A stretch of 64,000 bases of DNA from UMGS692 sp963653425 (GTDB lineage Bacteria > Bacillota > Clostridia > Christensenellales > CAG-314). The notes beneath the pieces are model-generated. The model saw only the letters and a program-made list of their open reading frames with translations, did not search any database and was not told the DNA's origin. The translations under genes were made by a program, and so were the position numbers. This document shows positions 52,801 through 61,822 of the stretch, in pieces; position 1 is the stretch's first letter, and each line of letters opens with the position of its first letter. The stretch lies in assembly GCA_963653425.1 (NCBI GenBank), contig CAVJWC010000001.1:186001-250000 (forward strand). Reading direction: 5' to 3'.

Positions 52801-53475
52801 GACAGCAAGGGCGGAACCGACGTAGAAACCGTAAAAACCGTCGTTCTTACTCAGCTCGTTAAACCCGAATGGGCAGGCGAAGGTAAGAAGTTCTTCTACG
52901 GCTGGTACCTCACCGACGGAACGGTAGCCGGCAACGAATGGGGCAACCCCGTCGAACTTCCTTTCTCCTACAAGAACGGAACGAGCGTCACTCTTTACGC
53001 AAGATGGGAAGACACGAGACTCCAGGACGGCAAGAGCTGGGATACCTGTATCGACCTTTCCGAAAACAACGTATTTACCATCGAATCGGCGTCCGTAACG
53101 AAACTTTACTTCTGTTTCACCGCAACCGAAACGGGTAAACTCGTAAACGGCGCAGGCGATCTGCCCTTCCACAGCGAAGTTCTCGAAGCTTTCGCTATGC
53201 AGGAAAATTACAGGGTATGGGCTATGCTCTGGACTCAGCCCGAAGAGAATTACGACTACCTGATAAGTATGTCAAGCCGTTACGTAACAGCAGGCGAAAC
53301 CTACTATATGACGCTTGAATTTTACAGATACGACGGAGAACCCATCGACGTTCCCGTAACCATCGAAATTACTTTCGAAATAGACACGACGAAAGTTAAA
53401 CCGACGGAAAACGTTAACGAAACCATTCCCGCTATGCTTCCTTCAAGAGATAAGAGAGAATATCTTGCACGCTGA
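49870..53475 (+). CDS. BspA-like leucine-rich-repeat surface lipoprotein
   Basis: Secreted protein of 1201 residues. The signal peptide ends in a lipobox (ITAGC, Cys 23), so it should be anchored in the membrane. Residues about 30-245 hold four InlB B-repeat-like (Listeria-Bacteroides) units with patterns such as VTFMNGTQVVGSVKV and VVGWF/FLGW...TLYVK. Residues about 250-890 hold BspA-type LRR_5 repeats (ITEIVFEEGVERL-like, with VTLP, FYNC). Another InlB-like unit (FDSKGGTDVETVK ... TLYARWED) follows near 975-1050, then a 130-residue beta-rich C-terminal domain. I chose ATG at 49870 with AAGGAGG five bases upstream. Such proteins bind host or microbial surfaces; the ligand is unknown. Confidence 0.9.
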   Translation: MKRTTTAILIAALLCLVAITAGCTTTTTYSVTFMNGTQVVGSVKVIEGESVYAPEVKLDNSKVVGWFENADFSGNAFDFSTKITKNLTLYVKTEEIAREKSYTVTFMDGKKQIASVTVKEGETVYAPQLVTSEDVTVEGWFTTADFSGKAFDFSSKITSDTVLYVKAVTNSYSVTYDLGGAEGEVPVQEAVNLDGSFTVKEPVLREGYKFLGWTDGNALYQAGDEYEVTDKNDVVLTATWEYVVLTVNFYGDKRLIETRNIPYGGDVIAPENTEHSAPWAYKFTGWDKATELKEVKEDLEVNALYEYTPTSDDYFIFTQSANGESYSVSYNHEKEETPENLVIPKEYNGKPVVAVDEEGFNYIECTRIYVPGSIKTVKSIGFWQLHSLTEIVFEEGVERLETFAVASCYILPSVTLPASLDYMGFNVFYRCYSLNEIKIAEGNETFKYENGFVKSLDGTKLYKAIYSVLGSNVTIGKEVTWMAPGLFCDDNILKQVTIDADLTYIGCGTFYNSGLETLVINGTIEEIHGYNEPYTKYPELTEREQENMMPYGAFESARYLQSVTFNGGLKFIGGGAFTNCGAKEIVLPDTVEEIAIDAFAYMYSIEKIVVSGIDSFARYYSDSDAALLERNAEEGDTLIIFAPKSPITEYEIPDTVSTVNYFAFQNNNYIKKLVIPEGVFDLKPGAFVYMMSLESLSVPSTVTALRSGFPPFRAHDDDSIPVWGRTQIYGDGFGVFSACRALSEILYPNGNNITVIGKYCFADAPLKTFTISAKLTEFYSSAVSSSVLEAWYVEDGCVLDLTAEDGVLYNKNQTQLISYPAAKDGESFVMPSSVTSVKTSAFSRVKFLKNLTVSDECTDIPVSFLVGSSSIENIVLPAKLATISPESILECPNLKTVEFRNTTAPSFTNAYEFALFAYFSEDPETGYFGYKIAEDLVIKVPVESYTEYYEAFYNATGSTDYSERISKEGQTLVSYIFDSKGGTDVETVKTVVLTQLVKPEWAGEGKKFFYGWYLTDGTVAGNEWGNPVELPFSYKNGTSVTLYARWEDTRLQDGKSWDTCIDLSENNVFTIESASVTKLYFCFTATETGKLVNGAGDLPFHSEVLEAFAMQENYRVWAMLWTQPEENYDYLISMSSRYVTAGETYYMTLEFYRYDGEPIDVPVTIEITFEIDTTKVKPTENVNETIPAMLPSRDKREYLAR

Positions 53476-53498
53476 CAGGAAGAAAACTATAACAAACG

Positions 53499-53524
53499 AA
53501 AAAGGCTCCGTAAGGAGCCTTTTT
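53499..53524. terminator. Bidirectional terminator between lipoprotein and Fe-S genes
   Basis: Eleven-base stem AAAAAGGCTCC / GGAGCCTTTTT with a four-base loop, usable by both convergent genes. Confidence 0.9.
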
Positions 53525-53643
53525 CATATCCGCTGAATTGCGGTTATTTATAAAACTGTTTTCCAAATAAATTCGGGTTTTTCTTTTATACCGAGCGTTG
53601 TTCTTATCCCTTAAAAATTCGCGGGAAAGAACGGAAGACTACG

Positions 53644-54354
53644 TTAGTCGAGAATTCTGCCGTCGGTGGAAATCGTAACTACGCTCCAGGGAATAAACTT
53701 TCCGCTTGCCTGAAGAGCGCGTTTTACGGCGTTTTCTATTCCTCCGCAACAGGGAACTTCCATTCTCACTACGGTTACGCTCTTTATATCGTTGTTTCTG
53801 ATAATCTCGGTAAGCTTTTCCGCGTAATCCACGTCGTCGAGTTTAGGACAACCTATAAGCGTGATTTTGTTGCGGATAAAACGGTTGTGGAAATCTCCGT
53901 AAGCGTAAGCCGTACAATCTGCCGCAACGAGAAGATTTGCGCCGTCAAAGTAAGGAGCGTTCACGGGAACAAGTTTAATCTGTACGGGCCACTGAGAAAG
54001 TCTGCTTTCTACCGAATGCGCGGAAGCTTTTTCTTCGTGTCCGCAATCGCAGGCTTCGCGTTTAATGCTTTTCGACTGAGTTCCGGGACAACCGCAGGGA
54101 AGCGTTCCGTGAGCTTTCTTCTTCTTTGCTTCGAGTACGGCTTGTTCGTTATATGCGGGAGCTTCGCGTTCTTCGAAAGTTATCGCGCCCGTAGGACAAC
54201 CCGGGAGACAATCGCCCAGTCCGTCGCAGTAATCTTCACGGGTGAGCTTTGCCTTTCCGTTAACCATTTCTATCGCGCCTTCATGGCAGGCTTTTGCGCA
54301 AAGACCGCAGCCGTTACAGAGTTCTTCGTCGATTTTTATAATTTTTCTTTTCAT
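53644..54354 (-). CDS. 4Fe-4S ferredoxin-like protein with extra cysteine cluster
   Basis: A 236-residue iron-sulfur protein. Residues 8-65 hold two ferredoxin motifs, CNGCGLCAKACHEG and CDGLGDCLPGCPTGA. A linker carries more cysteines (PCGCPGTQS, ACDCGHEE). The C-terminal half (about 125-236) is a globular domain with LVAADCTAYAYGDFH, LIGCPKLDD and EVPCCGGIENAV. Proteins of this build are often found with hydroxylamine reductase or Crp/Fnr genes in anaerobes, and here a Crp/Fnr gene is divergent. Electron transfer in nitrosative or redox stress is a reasonable guess, not shown. I chose ATG at 54354 with GGAGG upstream. Confidence 0.87.
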   Translation of the reverse strand: MKRKIIKIDEELCNGCGLCAKACHEGAIEMVNGKAKLTREDYCDGLGDCLPGCPTGAITFEEREAPAYNEQAVLEAKKKKAHGTLPCGCPGTQSKSIKREACDCGHEEKASAHSVESRLSQWPVQIKLVPVNAPYFDGANLLVAADCTAYAYGDFHNRFIRNKITLIGCPKLDDVDYAEKLTEIIRNNDIKSVTVVRMEVPCCGGIENAVKRALQASGKFIPWSVVTISTDGRILD

Positions 54355-54419
54355 TTTAGAATCCTCCACTGTTATCGCTATTGCAAAAGCCAACCAAAAG
54401 GATAAAAATCGTTCTTCGC

Positions 54420-54448
54420 TTGACTTTGTACCCGAATTATAATATAAT
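54420..54448 (+). promoter_or_regulatory. Promoter of Crp/Fnr-type gene
   Basis: TTGACT (54420-54425), 17-base spacer, TATAAT (54443-54448). Confidence 0.85.
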
Positions 54449-54463
54449 TTCAGAAAAAAGTCC

Positions 54464-54477
54464 GTTGTTTTTACAAC
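54464..54477. promoter_or_regulatory. Possible operator palindrome in the crp leader
   Basis: GTTGT and ACAAC separated by four T, located about ten bases downstream of the expected transcription start and just before the ribosome binding site. It could be a binding site for the regulator itself. Confidence 0.35.
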
Positions 54478-54491
54478 AAAACGAGGTTTTT

Positions 54492-55163
54492 ATGAAAGAT
54501 TTTCTCAGTCTTATCGAAAAAGTCGAAATAATGAAAGGCATTCCTTCGGATAAACTCGAAGAAACGCTTGACAGAATGAACGCAAAAGTCAGAACTTTCG
54601 CAAAAAACGCCTACGTTATGCGTCACGGCGAAATACCGAAATATATAAGCGTTCTTTTAAGCGGGAAACTTATCGTTCGTTTCGACGATTATTGGGGAAA
54701 CAGAAACATCGTAAGCATAATAACCCCGGGAGAAACTTTCGGCGAAGCTTACGTTACGCCCGAAAGCGAAATCTTTTCAAAAGACGTTTTTGCACCCGAA
54801 GAAAGCGTCGTTCTTTATCTCGACGCTTCAAAGCTTTTCGATGCAACCGAAGAAAACGCCTTTCAATCGATTCTCATAAAAAATCTGTTTTTCGACGCCG
54901 CGCGAAAGAACCGTAAACTTGCGGCAAAAGTGGCTTGTCTTTCGCGAAGAAGCACGCGTGAAAAACTTATCGCATATCTTTCCGAACAAGCCGAGAAAAA
55001 CGCAAGCAACCGCTTTTCAATTCCTTTCAACAGACAGCAACTCGCGGATTATCTGGCAGTGGACAGAAGCGCGATGTCGGCGGAACTCTGCCGGATGCGC
55101 GACGCCAAGCTCCTGACCTTCGACAAAAACCGCTTCACCCTCCTGACGAAAAGGGAGGGGTAG
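54492..55163 (+). CDS. Crp/Fnr family transcriptional regulator
   Basis: A 223-residue regulator with an N-terminal cyclic-nucleotide-binding fold (GEIPKYISVLLSGKLIVRF, ITPGETFGEAYV) and a C-terminal Crp-type winged helix (FNRQQLADYLAVDRSAMSAE) near residues 170-200. No cysteine pattern typical of oxygen-sensing Fnr is seen, so the effector is unknown. ATG at 54492 has CGAGG five bases upstream; a longer open frame from 54381 starts before the promoter and is not used. The last codons form a GC-rich hairpin CCCTCC/GGAGGG but without a T run. Divergent from the Fe-S protein gene. Confidence 0.9.
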   Translation: MKDFLSLIEKVEIMKGIPSDKLEETLDRMNAKVRTFAKNAYVMRHGEIPKYISVLLSGKLIVRFDDYWGNRNIVSIITPGETFGEAYVTPESEIFSKDVFAPEESVVLYLDASKLFDATEENAFQSILIKNLFFDAARKNRKLAAKVACLSRRSTREKLIAYLSEQAEKNASNRFSIPFNRQQLADYLAVDRSAMSAELCRMRDAKLLTFDKNRFTLLTKREG

Positions 55164-55222
55164 AAAAGCTGAAATTTTATCGCTGAAACTATCGATTATT
55201 ATATTTTTATATTATTTCCGCA

Positions 55223-55251
55223 TTGACTTCAACGCTTACATATGGTAAAAT
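55223..55251 (+). promoter_or_regulatory. Promoter of the subtilase-LRR gene
   Basis: TTGACT (55223-55228), 17-base spacer, TAAAAT (55246-55251). Confidence 0.82.
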
Positions 55252-55302
55252 AGTTTTGCGTTTCCTTGTTACGAAACGAAAATAAAAACGGAGGAAAAAC
55301 TT

Positions 55303-58300
55303 ATGCAGAAAAACGCAATGAGAATTGCTATGATTCTCGTAATTGCAATGATTCTGTCGCTTTGCGCCTGCACTTCGCTTCCTCAGGCGAGTGAAAACGG
55401 CTACCTAAGCGGCAGAAAATTATCGGTCAAAGCCACCGATATTAACCTCGACGGAATACTCAAAAATTCCAACGTTCTCGAAACGTCGGAAAGCATTTCC
55501 GAAAACGACAAAATCGACGTAATAGTCGAAACGGCAGGCAAAAGCCTTTCCGAAGCCTATGCTGAATCCAAGGCAAGCACTCTTTCGGCTTTTGCTCAGT
55601 CAGAAGAAGGCAAGGCTCTTTCCGAAAAACTCGTTGCGATTCAGAACGAAGTACGTTCGGATCTCGAAAGACTCGGACTTGCAGAAAACGTAAAACATTC
55701 CTACACATCGCTTATAAACGGTTTTTCTGCAACTATAAGATACGGCGATCTTGACGCAATCCGCGCTCTTCCCAACGTAAATCGCGTCGTTATTTCCGCT
55801 CTTTACTCCGCTCCCGACACCGTAGAAGCAGAATCTATAGAAAAATTCTGGCAGGGAGACACGGGTATTCTTTTCAATACACACGGATATAACGGAGAAG
55901 GTATGGTCGTCGCCGTCGTTGACTCCGCAGTAGATTTCACCCACCCCGCTTTTTCAAACAATCCCGAAAATCCCGTTATTACCTATTCCGATATAGAAGC
56001 TATCTATGAGAGCATTTACGGTTTCGGACAGGTTGATTTCGAAGTTTCGGATTTATACAGAAGCGCGAAAATTCCCTTTACGTTCGATTACGCAAATATG
56101 GATACCGACACCCGTCCCACAAGAAGGAGTACTCTCTATTTCGGCGGAGATCACGGAACGCACGTTTCGGGTATAATCGTCGGAGATAACGAGGTTATAA
56201 CGGGTTCCGCGTCCAAAGCTCAGCTCATCGGAATGAAAGTTTTCAAAGACAATACGGCAACTGCTACCACGTCGGATATTATAGCCGCGCTCGGAGACGC
56301 CGCGATTATCGGCGTAGACGCAATCAACCTTTCTCTCGGTTCTCCTTGCGGATTCACCTACTCTCACTACGAAGCTCTCGAATACGTCAACGAAATGTAC
56401 GACAAACTCAGAAAGCTCGGCATCGGAGTCTGCGCTTCGGCAGGTAACAGCTATAACGCTTCCTACATAAATCAAGCCGGCTCTCAGAGCGTAAACAATC
56501 CCGAATACGGCGTTCTCGGCTCGCCCTCTTCTTACGACGCAAGCTTTTCGGTTGCAAGTTGCGAAGCCGTCAGCACGCCTTTCTTTACGATAAACGGTAC
56601 GGTTTATAACTACGGCTGTTCCATAAACGTAGCCGATAGCAAACTTCGTTATTTCTCGAGAATTCTTCTCGGCGATAACCAAGAAGTTTCCGCAGAAATC
56701 GTTCCCGTAGGAGACAAAGGCGTGGAATCGGCTTACGAAGGAATTGACGTAAACGGCAAAATAGCTCTCGTCCAGAGAGGCGGTCCGTCTTTTTCGGATA
56801 AAGCGAGATTTGCAGCCTCAAACGGCGCAATCGGTCTTATCGTATACAACACCGCAGACTCTCTTTTCAATCCGGCTATCGAAAGCGATATTACCATTCC
56901 CGTGGCTTCGCTTACTTCAACCGACGGAAGCATGCTTCTGCAAACGGCCGAAATAGATCCTCTTATGCTGACGGTTTCCGCAAGCGATTTCAGCTATCCT
57001 ATTTCGGACTACTCTTCCTGGGGTCCCGTTTCCGATCTTACTCTTAAACCCGACATAACCGCTCCCGGCGGAAACATATTCTCTTCCGTTCCTCAGGACT
57101 CCGGTTCTCTTTACAATTTCATGAGCGGTACGAGTATGAGTTCTCCCAACCTCACCGGCGCCTTCCTTTCTATTAAACAATACATAAAAGACACTCAGCC
57201 TTCGCTTACTTCAAACGAAATGAGAACTCTTGCTTATCGTCTTATGATGAGCACTGCGACTCAGCTTTTCGACGAAAACGGCAGACTTGTCTCTCCTCGT
57301 CATCAGGGCGCGGGACTGGTTAATATCGACGAAGCTATAGCAACGAAAGCTTACATTTCCGTAGTCGGTTCGGACAGAACAAAACTTTCTCTCGGCGACG
57401 ACAAGAACCGCGACGGTATTTACACTCTTAACTTCAACATCGTAAACTTCGGCGATTCTTCGCTTTCCTACGAAATGAGCGTTGCCGTTCTTGCTGACGG
57501 TCTTACGAGCGACAAAACAAGAATCAATAACGCAACTTACGCTCTTAACGGAAACTATACCGTAAGCGTTAAAAACGCTTCTCTTGACGGAAATACCGTT
57601 ACGGTAGAAGCAGGAAAAACCGCTTCTGTTAAAGTCGTTATAACTCTTAACGAAGAAGACACCGCATATCTTATGCAGTTCCCCAACGGAACGTACGTGG
57701 AAGGTTATTGCGTATTCGAATCAAAGAACGAAGACGATATAGACCTTTCCGTTCCTTATCTTGCTTTCTACGGCGACTTTACCGAAGCAAGCGCGTTCGA
57801 TAAGACTATTTACGAAACGACTACCGATTACTATATTTATCCGATGGGCGTTTACGGAGTAGTTCCCGGCACTAACAACGCGTCGACTCTCGGTACTTAT
57901 AACCTTTTCGCGGTTCCCGACGGATTTGCCGCGCCTGCTCCTTCCGAAAACAATATTGCGGTATCTACAAATCCCGACTCGATTCATACCATATATACTG
58001 TTAACACCAGTCTTCTCCGCGACGTAGAACTTCTCGAATACGAAATAAGAGACGTTATTACGGGCGAAATATATTACAGCGCGTACGCTCAGGACGTTGC
58101 CAAAAACCACTACAGCAACGGTTCCATATACTTAACTTCGTACGGACTCAATATCGACTTTACGGATCTTCCCGCAACAAATAATCAACAACTCGAAATC
58201 GTTACGCGAGCAACCCTTACCTATAACGGACGCAATAAAGTTCAGGAAATAGTATGGCCGCTTTTCGTTGACTCGGAAGCTCCTTCGCTCATCGACGCTA

Positions 58301-61300
58301 AGGTTCGCTACGAAAACGATAAAACGCTCCTCGATCTTACCGTTTTCGATAATCACGTTCTTCAGTGTATAGGTTTCGGCACGATTGACCGGAGAGGAGA
58401 AAACGTTCAGGCTTACGAATACTCTCTTCCCGTCGAAAATTGGAAATCGGGCAAAACCAACGTTATAACCCTCGATATGACGGATTATCTCAAATACCTC
58501 AATAACGGCGAGCTTATAGTAAACTTTACAGACTACGCTCTTAACTCTCAGGCTTTCTACGTAGGCAGTATTCTTCCCGAAAATCAGGACGATAAAGAAA
58601 CAGACTCTCTCACCGAACTTACTCTCGGAACGGTTACTGCAAACAACTTCATCAGCGTAAACGATTTCGATGACGAATCCGCAGACGTTTCCGTAAACGC
58701 CGTTACTCCTCACAAAAACATCAATGTAAACGGCGAAGAAGAATACTTCCTCGTAAACGACGCGGGCGTTCTTTCCGGATACGTCGGTCCCGCAGGAGAC
58801 GTCGTTATTCCTTCCGATATAGGCGTTAAATCGATAGCGGGAACTCACGACCTTTTCAGACAGAACACGAAACTCACGAGTATAGTTATACCGGAAGGCG
58901 TAACCGAAATTCAGAATCTCGCTTTCTTCTTCTGCACCAATCTCACCAAGATCGTTCTCCCCTCCACTCTGGAATCTATCGGAGCCAACGCAATAAATTC
59001 CTGTTACAAACTCGAAAGCATAAATCTTCAGGATACCGACTGTAAAAAATACGGCAACTACGCTATAAGCAACAACCTTGCTCTTAAAGAACTTATCTTC
59101 CCCAACGTTGAAGACACGGCTTTAACCCTCGGTTATCACGCTATGGGAACGCTCGTTTCTCTCGAAAGACTGGAATTCCTCGGCGATATCGACACTCTTA
59201 ATTCCATCGGAGGTTTACCCAATCTTAAAACGCTTATTTTCCACGGAAACGTAGAAGCTATTTACGGCAACAGCTTTATGGGCTGTACGAAACTCTCCGT
59301 CCTCGAATTCCGCGGAAACGTAGGTCAGATAGGCGATCCCGACGAATTCTACGACACTTCGTTTGCAATGCACAAAATAACGACGCTTGACTTTATGGGC
59401 GACGTCGGCGGAATTTATTCCAGCAACTTCACAAATTGTCCTCTTCTCGAAAAGGTAACTTTCCACGGAAACGTAGAATACGTAAGCGGAAGCACCTTTA
59501 CGAACTGCACAAAAGTAACGGAATTCACCGTTGCGGAAGGTAACGATAATCTCTTCATCGATCCCGAGACAAGACTTATGTTCAACAAAGAAAAAACTCT
59601 TATGATGAAACCTTCCGCATGGGATTACGACGGAATAATCACCGTTCCCGAAACGGTTACGGAACTTGTAGGAGGACAGTTCGGTTCGGGTTACGTCTAC
59701 ATCAGCGATTACTCATTGGTCTATAATTTCGGAGAATCTTTCGGTTCTTCCGCAGAATCGGCTTCTCGGTACATCGGAAAGGACTACAGTTATAAGCTTA
59801 AAGGCGTAATTCTCCACGACGGCATTACCAATCTTCCTACGGCTTGCTTCAACGGTTGCGTAAATATCGAAACCATAGATATGTCTTTCGTAGAAGCCGA
59901 CTATCTCAGCGACGCCGTATTTGCAAACTGCACAAGCCTTAAATCCGTTGCTCTTCCCGAAGGAATATGCGAATTCGGAGAATACTGCTTCTACGGCAGT
60001 TCCATCAAGGAAGTTTCCATTCCGGAAGACGTAACCTGGCTTCCCAATTACACGTTCAGAAACTGCACGGAACTCGAAAAGGTCGAATTCAATAACGTCG
60101 AAGAAATCTACGATTATTGTTTCACGGGAGCAAGCTCCTTAAAAGAAGTCATAGCTCCTTGCGTGTACAGCGTAGGCGAATACGCGTTCATGAACTGCAC
60201 ATCTCTCGAAAACGTCGAATTTTCCGAAGATATATGCGATATTTACTCTTATACCTTCGCCGACTGTACGAGTCTTAAAAACATAAACCTTACCGACTCT
60301 ATGGAAAGCGTTTATACCTGCGCTTTCGCAAACACGACGTCTCTTGAAGAAATCTATTTCTCGGAAAACATGTCCGACTTCGGCGACGGTGCATTTATGA
60401 ACTCAGGTCTCAGAAACGTAACTCTTAATAACGACCTCTACGTCGATATTTCAAACGTATTCTACGGACTTAAAAATCTCGAATCCTTTGAATTCTCGGT
60501 TGAAAATCCCTATTACACGGTAATTGACGGCGTGGTTTACGATAAAGCCGTAAGCTCCGTCGTTCTCTTCCCGACTCGTCTCGACGTAAGCGAACTTACA
60601 CTGCCCGAAACGGTAGTTTCTGTAAGCGACCGCGCCTTTATGAACGCGGTATTCCTTAAATCGATAGACCTCGGAAAGGTAATCGAAATCGGAAATTCCG
60701 CTTTTGAAAATTCCGCTGTCGAAAACGCCGATATTTCAGGCGTCGAATATATAGGTAAACACGCTTTCAGAAACACTCACATATCCGAAGTTACTCTTTC
60801 TTCGGTGAATCGTTATATCGGTTATTGGGCTTTTGCAGATAACGCGCTTGAAAAAGTTACCGTTAAAGCCGACGCTCACACCTTCAATTATACCTTCATC
60901 TTCAAGGATTCCGATATAAAGGACCTTATAATCGAAGAAAACTACAAAGGTCTTAGAGTCGTTAACGGTTCCTTCCTTGTAAATTCCGACGGAAGTATAC
61001 TTTACGGATATTTCGGAAATGACGAAAACGTTATCCTTCCCGAAGGAATAACCGTCATAACGGCAGACGCCTTCAAAGGAAACGCTTCCATAGTTTCGGT
61101 AGTTCTTCCTTCGACTCTGAAAGCGATAGGCGATAAAGCTTTCTACGGTTGCACCGCTCTTAAAACAATCGAATTCAGATCGAAAAATGCTCCCGCACTT
61201 TACGGAACCTACAATCCCGAATATAATCTTTGCTATGCAAACTTCGTGGATTACGTTGAAATTTGCGACGCAGAACTCACTGCTATCGTTCCCGACGCGG

Positions 61301-61359
61301 AAGCTTTCAACGAATTTATCTGGAATGAAATTTTCGATAAAATCGTAGAGAAAAACTAA
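55303..61359 (+). CDS. Giant subtilisin-like protease fused to BspA-type leucine-rich repeats
   Basis: A 2018-residue cell-surface protein. The N-terminus is a signal peptide with a lipobox-like LCAC (Cys 23). A propeptide-like region precedes an S8 peptidase: Asp 207 in VVDSAVD, His 284 in DHGTHVSG, Ser 611 in SGTSMSSP, and the oxyanion Asn in SAGNSYN. A PA insertion (about 430-560, with GKIALVQRGG and NGAIGLIVYN) splits the catalytic domain, as in C5a-peptidase-type enzymes. Beta-sandwich regions follow (about 670-1140), then LRR_5/BspA repeats from about 1150 to 1990. All catalytic residues are intact. ATG at 55303 has GGAGG eight bases upstream. Substrate unknown; probably an extracellular protein. 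Confidence 0.92.
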   Translation: MQKNAMRIAMILVIAMILSLCACTSLPQASENGYLSGRKLSVKATDINLDGILKNSNVLETSESISENDKIDVIVETAGKSLSEAYAESKASTLSAFAQSEEGKALSEKLVAIQNEVRSDLERLGLAENVKHSYTSLINGFSATIRYGDLDAIRALPNVNRVVISALYSAPDTVEAESIEKFWQGDTGILFNTHGYNGEGMVVAVVDSAVDFTHPAFSNNPENPVITYSDIEAIYESIYGFGQVDFEVSDLYRSAKIPFTFDYANMDTDTRPTRRSTLYFGGDHGTHVSGIIVGDNEVITGSASKAQLIGMKVFKDNTATATTSDIIAALGDAAIIGVDAINLSLGSPCGFTYSHYEALEYVNEMYDKLRKLGIGVCASAGNSYNASYINQAGSQSVNNPEYGVLGSPSSYDASFSVASCEAVSTPFFTINGTVYNYGCSINVADSKLRYFSRILLGDNQEVSAEIVPVGDKGVESAYEGIDVNGKIALVQRGGPSFSDKARFAASNGAIGLIVYNTADSLFNPAIESDITIPVASLTSTDGSMLLQTAEIDPLMLTVSASDFSYPISDYSSWGPVSDLTLKPDITAPGGNIFSSVPQDSGSLYNFMSGTSMSSPNLTGAFLSIKQYIKDTQPSLTSNEMRTLAYRLMMSTATQLFDENGRLVSPRHQGAGLVNIDEAIATKAYISVVGSDRTKLSLGDDKNRDGIYTLNFNIVNFGDSSLSYEMSVAVLADGLTSDKTRINNATYALNGNYTVSVKNASLDGNTVTVEAGKTASVKVVITLNEEDTAYLMQFPNGTYVEGYCVFESKNEDDIDLSVPYLAFYGDFTEASAFDKTIYETTTDYYIYPMGVYGVVPGTNNASTLGTYNLFAVPDGFAAPAPSENNIAVSTNPDSIHTIYTVNTSLLRDVELLEYEIRDVITGEIYYSAYAQDVAKNHYSNGSIYLTSYGLNIDFTDLPATNNQQLEIVTRATLTYNGRNKVQEIVWPLFVDSEAPSLIDAKVRYENDKTLLDLTVFDNHVLQCIGFGTIDRRGENVQAYEYSLPVENWKSGKTNVITLDMTDYLKYLNNGELIVNFTDYALNSQAFYVGSILPENQDDKETDSLTELTLGTVTANNFISVNDFDDESADVSVNAVTPHKNINVNGEEEYFLVNDAGVLSGYVGPAGDVVIPSDIGVKSIAGTHDLFRQNTKLTSIVIPEGVTEIQNLAFFFCTNLTKIVLPSTLESIGANAINSCYKLESINLQDTDCKKYGNYAISNNLALKELIFPNVEDTALTLGYHAMGTLVSLERLEFLGDIDTLNSIGGLPNLKTLIFHGNVEAIYGNSFMGCTKLSVLEFRGNVGQIGDPDEFYDTSFAMHKITTLDFMGDVGGIYSSNFTNCPLLEKVTFHGNVEYVSGSTFTNCTKVTEFTVAEGNDNLFIDPETRLMFNKEKTLMMKPSAWDYDGIITVPETVTELVGGQFGSGYVYISDYSLVYNFGESFGSSAESASRYIGKDYSYKLKGVILHDGITNLPTACFNGCVNIETIDMSFVEADYLSDAVFANCTSLKSVALPEGICEFGEYCFYGSSIKEVSIPEDVTWLPNYTFRNCTELEKVEFNNVEEIYDYCFTGASSLKEVIAPCVYSVGEYAFMNCTSLENVEFSEDICDIYSYTFADCTSLKNINLTDSMESVYTCAFANTTSLEEIYFSENMSDFGDGAFMNSGLRNVTLNNDLYVDISNVFYGLKNLESFEFSVENPYYTVIDGVVYDKAVSSVVLFPTRLDVSELTLPETVVSVSDRAFMNAVFLKSIDLGKVIEIGNSAFENSAVENADISGVEYIGKHAFRNTHISEVTLSSVNRYIGYWAFADNALEKVTVKADAHTFNYTFIFKDSDIKDLIIEENYKGLRVVNGSFLVNSDGSILYGYFGNDENVILPEGITVITADAFKGNASIVSVVLPSTLKAIGDKAFYGCTALKTIEFRSKNAPALYGTYNPEYNLCYANFVDYVEICDAELTAIVPDAEAFNEFIWNEIFDKIVEKN

Positions 61360-61383
61360 CCGGTTTACAAATCAATCAAACGG

Positions 61384-61408
61384 AGGCTGCCTTGTTATGA
61401 GGCAGCCT
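61384..61408 (+). terminator. Terminator after the subtilase-LRR gene
   Basis: Stem AGGCTGCC / GGCAGCCT with a nine-base loop followed by TTT, 25 bases after the stop codon. Confidence 0.85.
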
Positions 61409-61462
61409 TTTGCGTATTCTTATAATTTTTGTACATTTTTATAAAATACCGTCTCAAAACGA

Positions 61463-61532
61463 TTGACAAAAGCCGAAGTCGTATAGTAGAATTCAAACGT
61501 GACGGTGATGTGTTCTGAAAAGCTCGTCACCG
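61463..61532 (+). promoter_or_regulatory. Promoter and leader hairpin upstream of radC-like gene
   Basis: TTGACA (61463-61468), 18-base spacer, TAGAAT (61487-61492). Immediately behind the expected start, ACGGTGA (61503-61509) pairs with TCACCGT (61526-61532). The reading frame begins only at 61893, so the leader would be near 390 bases. The gap 61360-61892 also contains loose copies of ACTCGAATTT (about 61702 and 61761) and repeat copy F, but no other gene. Confidence 0.6.
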
Positions 61533-61822
61533 TAAAAAACGTAAACGGTCGTTCTCCGCGGTTTTATATGTACTTGCGGTAACGAAAATAACTTTCGTCG
61601 TCAAAGATTAACCCGAATTCACGGCAGATTATAAAAAACCGTTTTTTTTGCGGGTTATATACGTCGGACGATGTAAGTAACTTTCCCACAAAAAAGGATC
61701 GACTCGAATTTCCTTCCTGCAAAAAACAACTTAAAATTCCATCACACAAGACAAATATTAACTCGAATTTCCCAAACAAAGAAAAATTAACTCAACCACT
61801 CCCACAAAACAAAAATTTTTTC

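Noticed and set aside
49870..61359. Repeated LRR coding segments as a CRISPR or satellite array
   Set aside because: The repeats are at the protein level, imperfect in DNA, and lie in open reading frames with lipoprotein signals.
61564..61779. 71-codon minus-strand frame in the radC leader
   Set aside because: Lacks a ribosome site and lies in a low-complexity A-rich leader.
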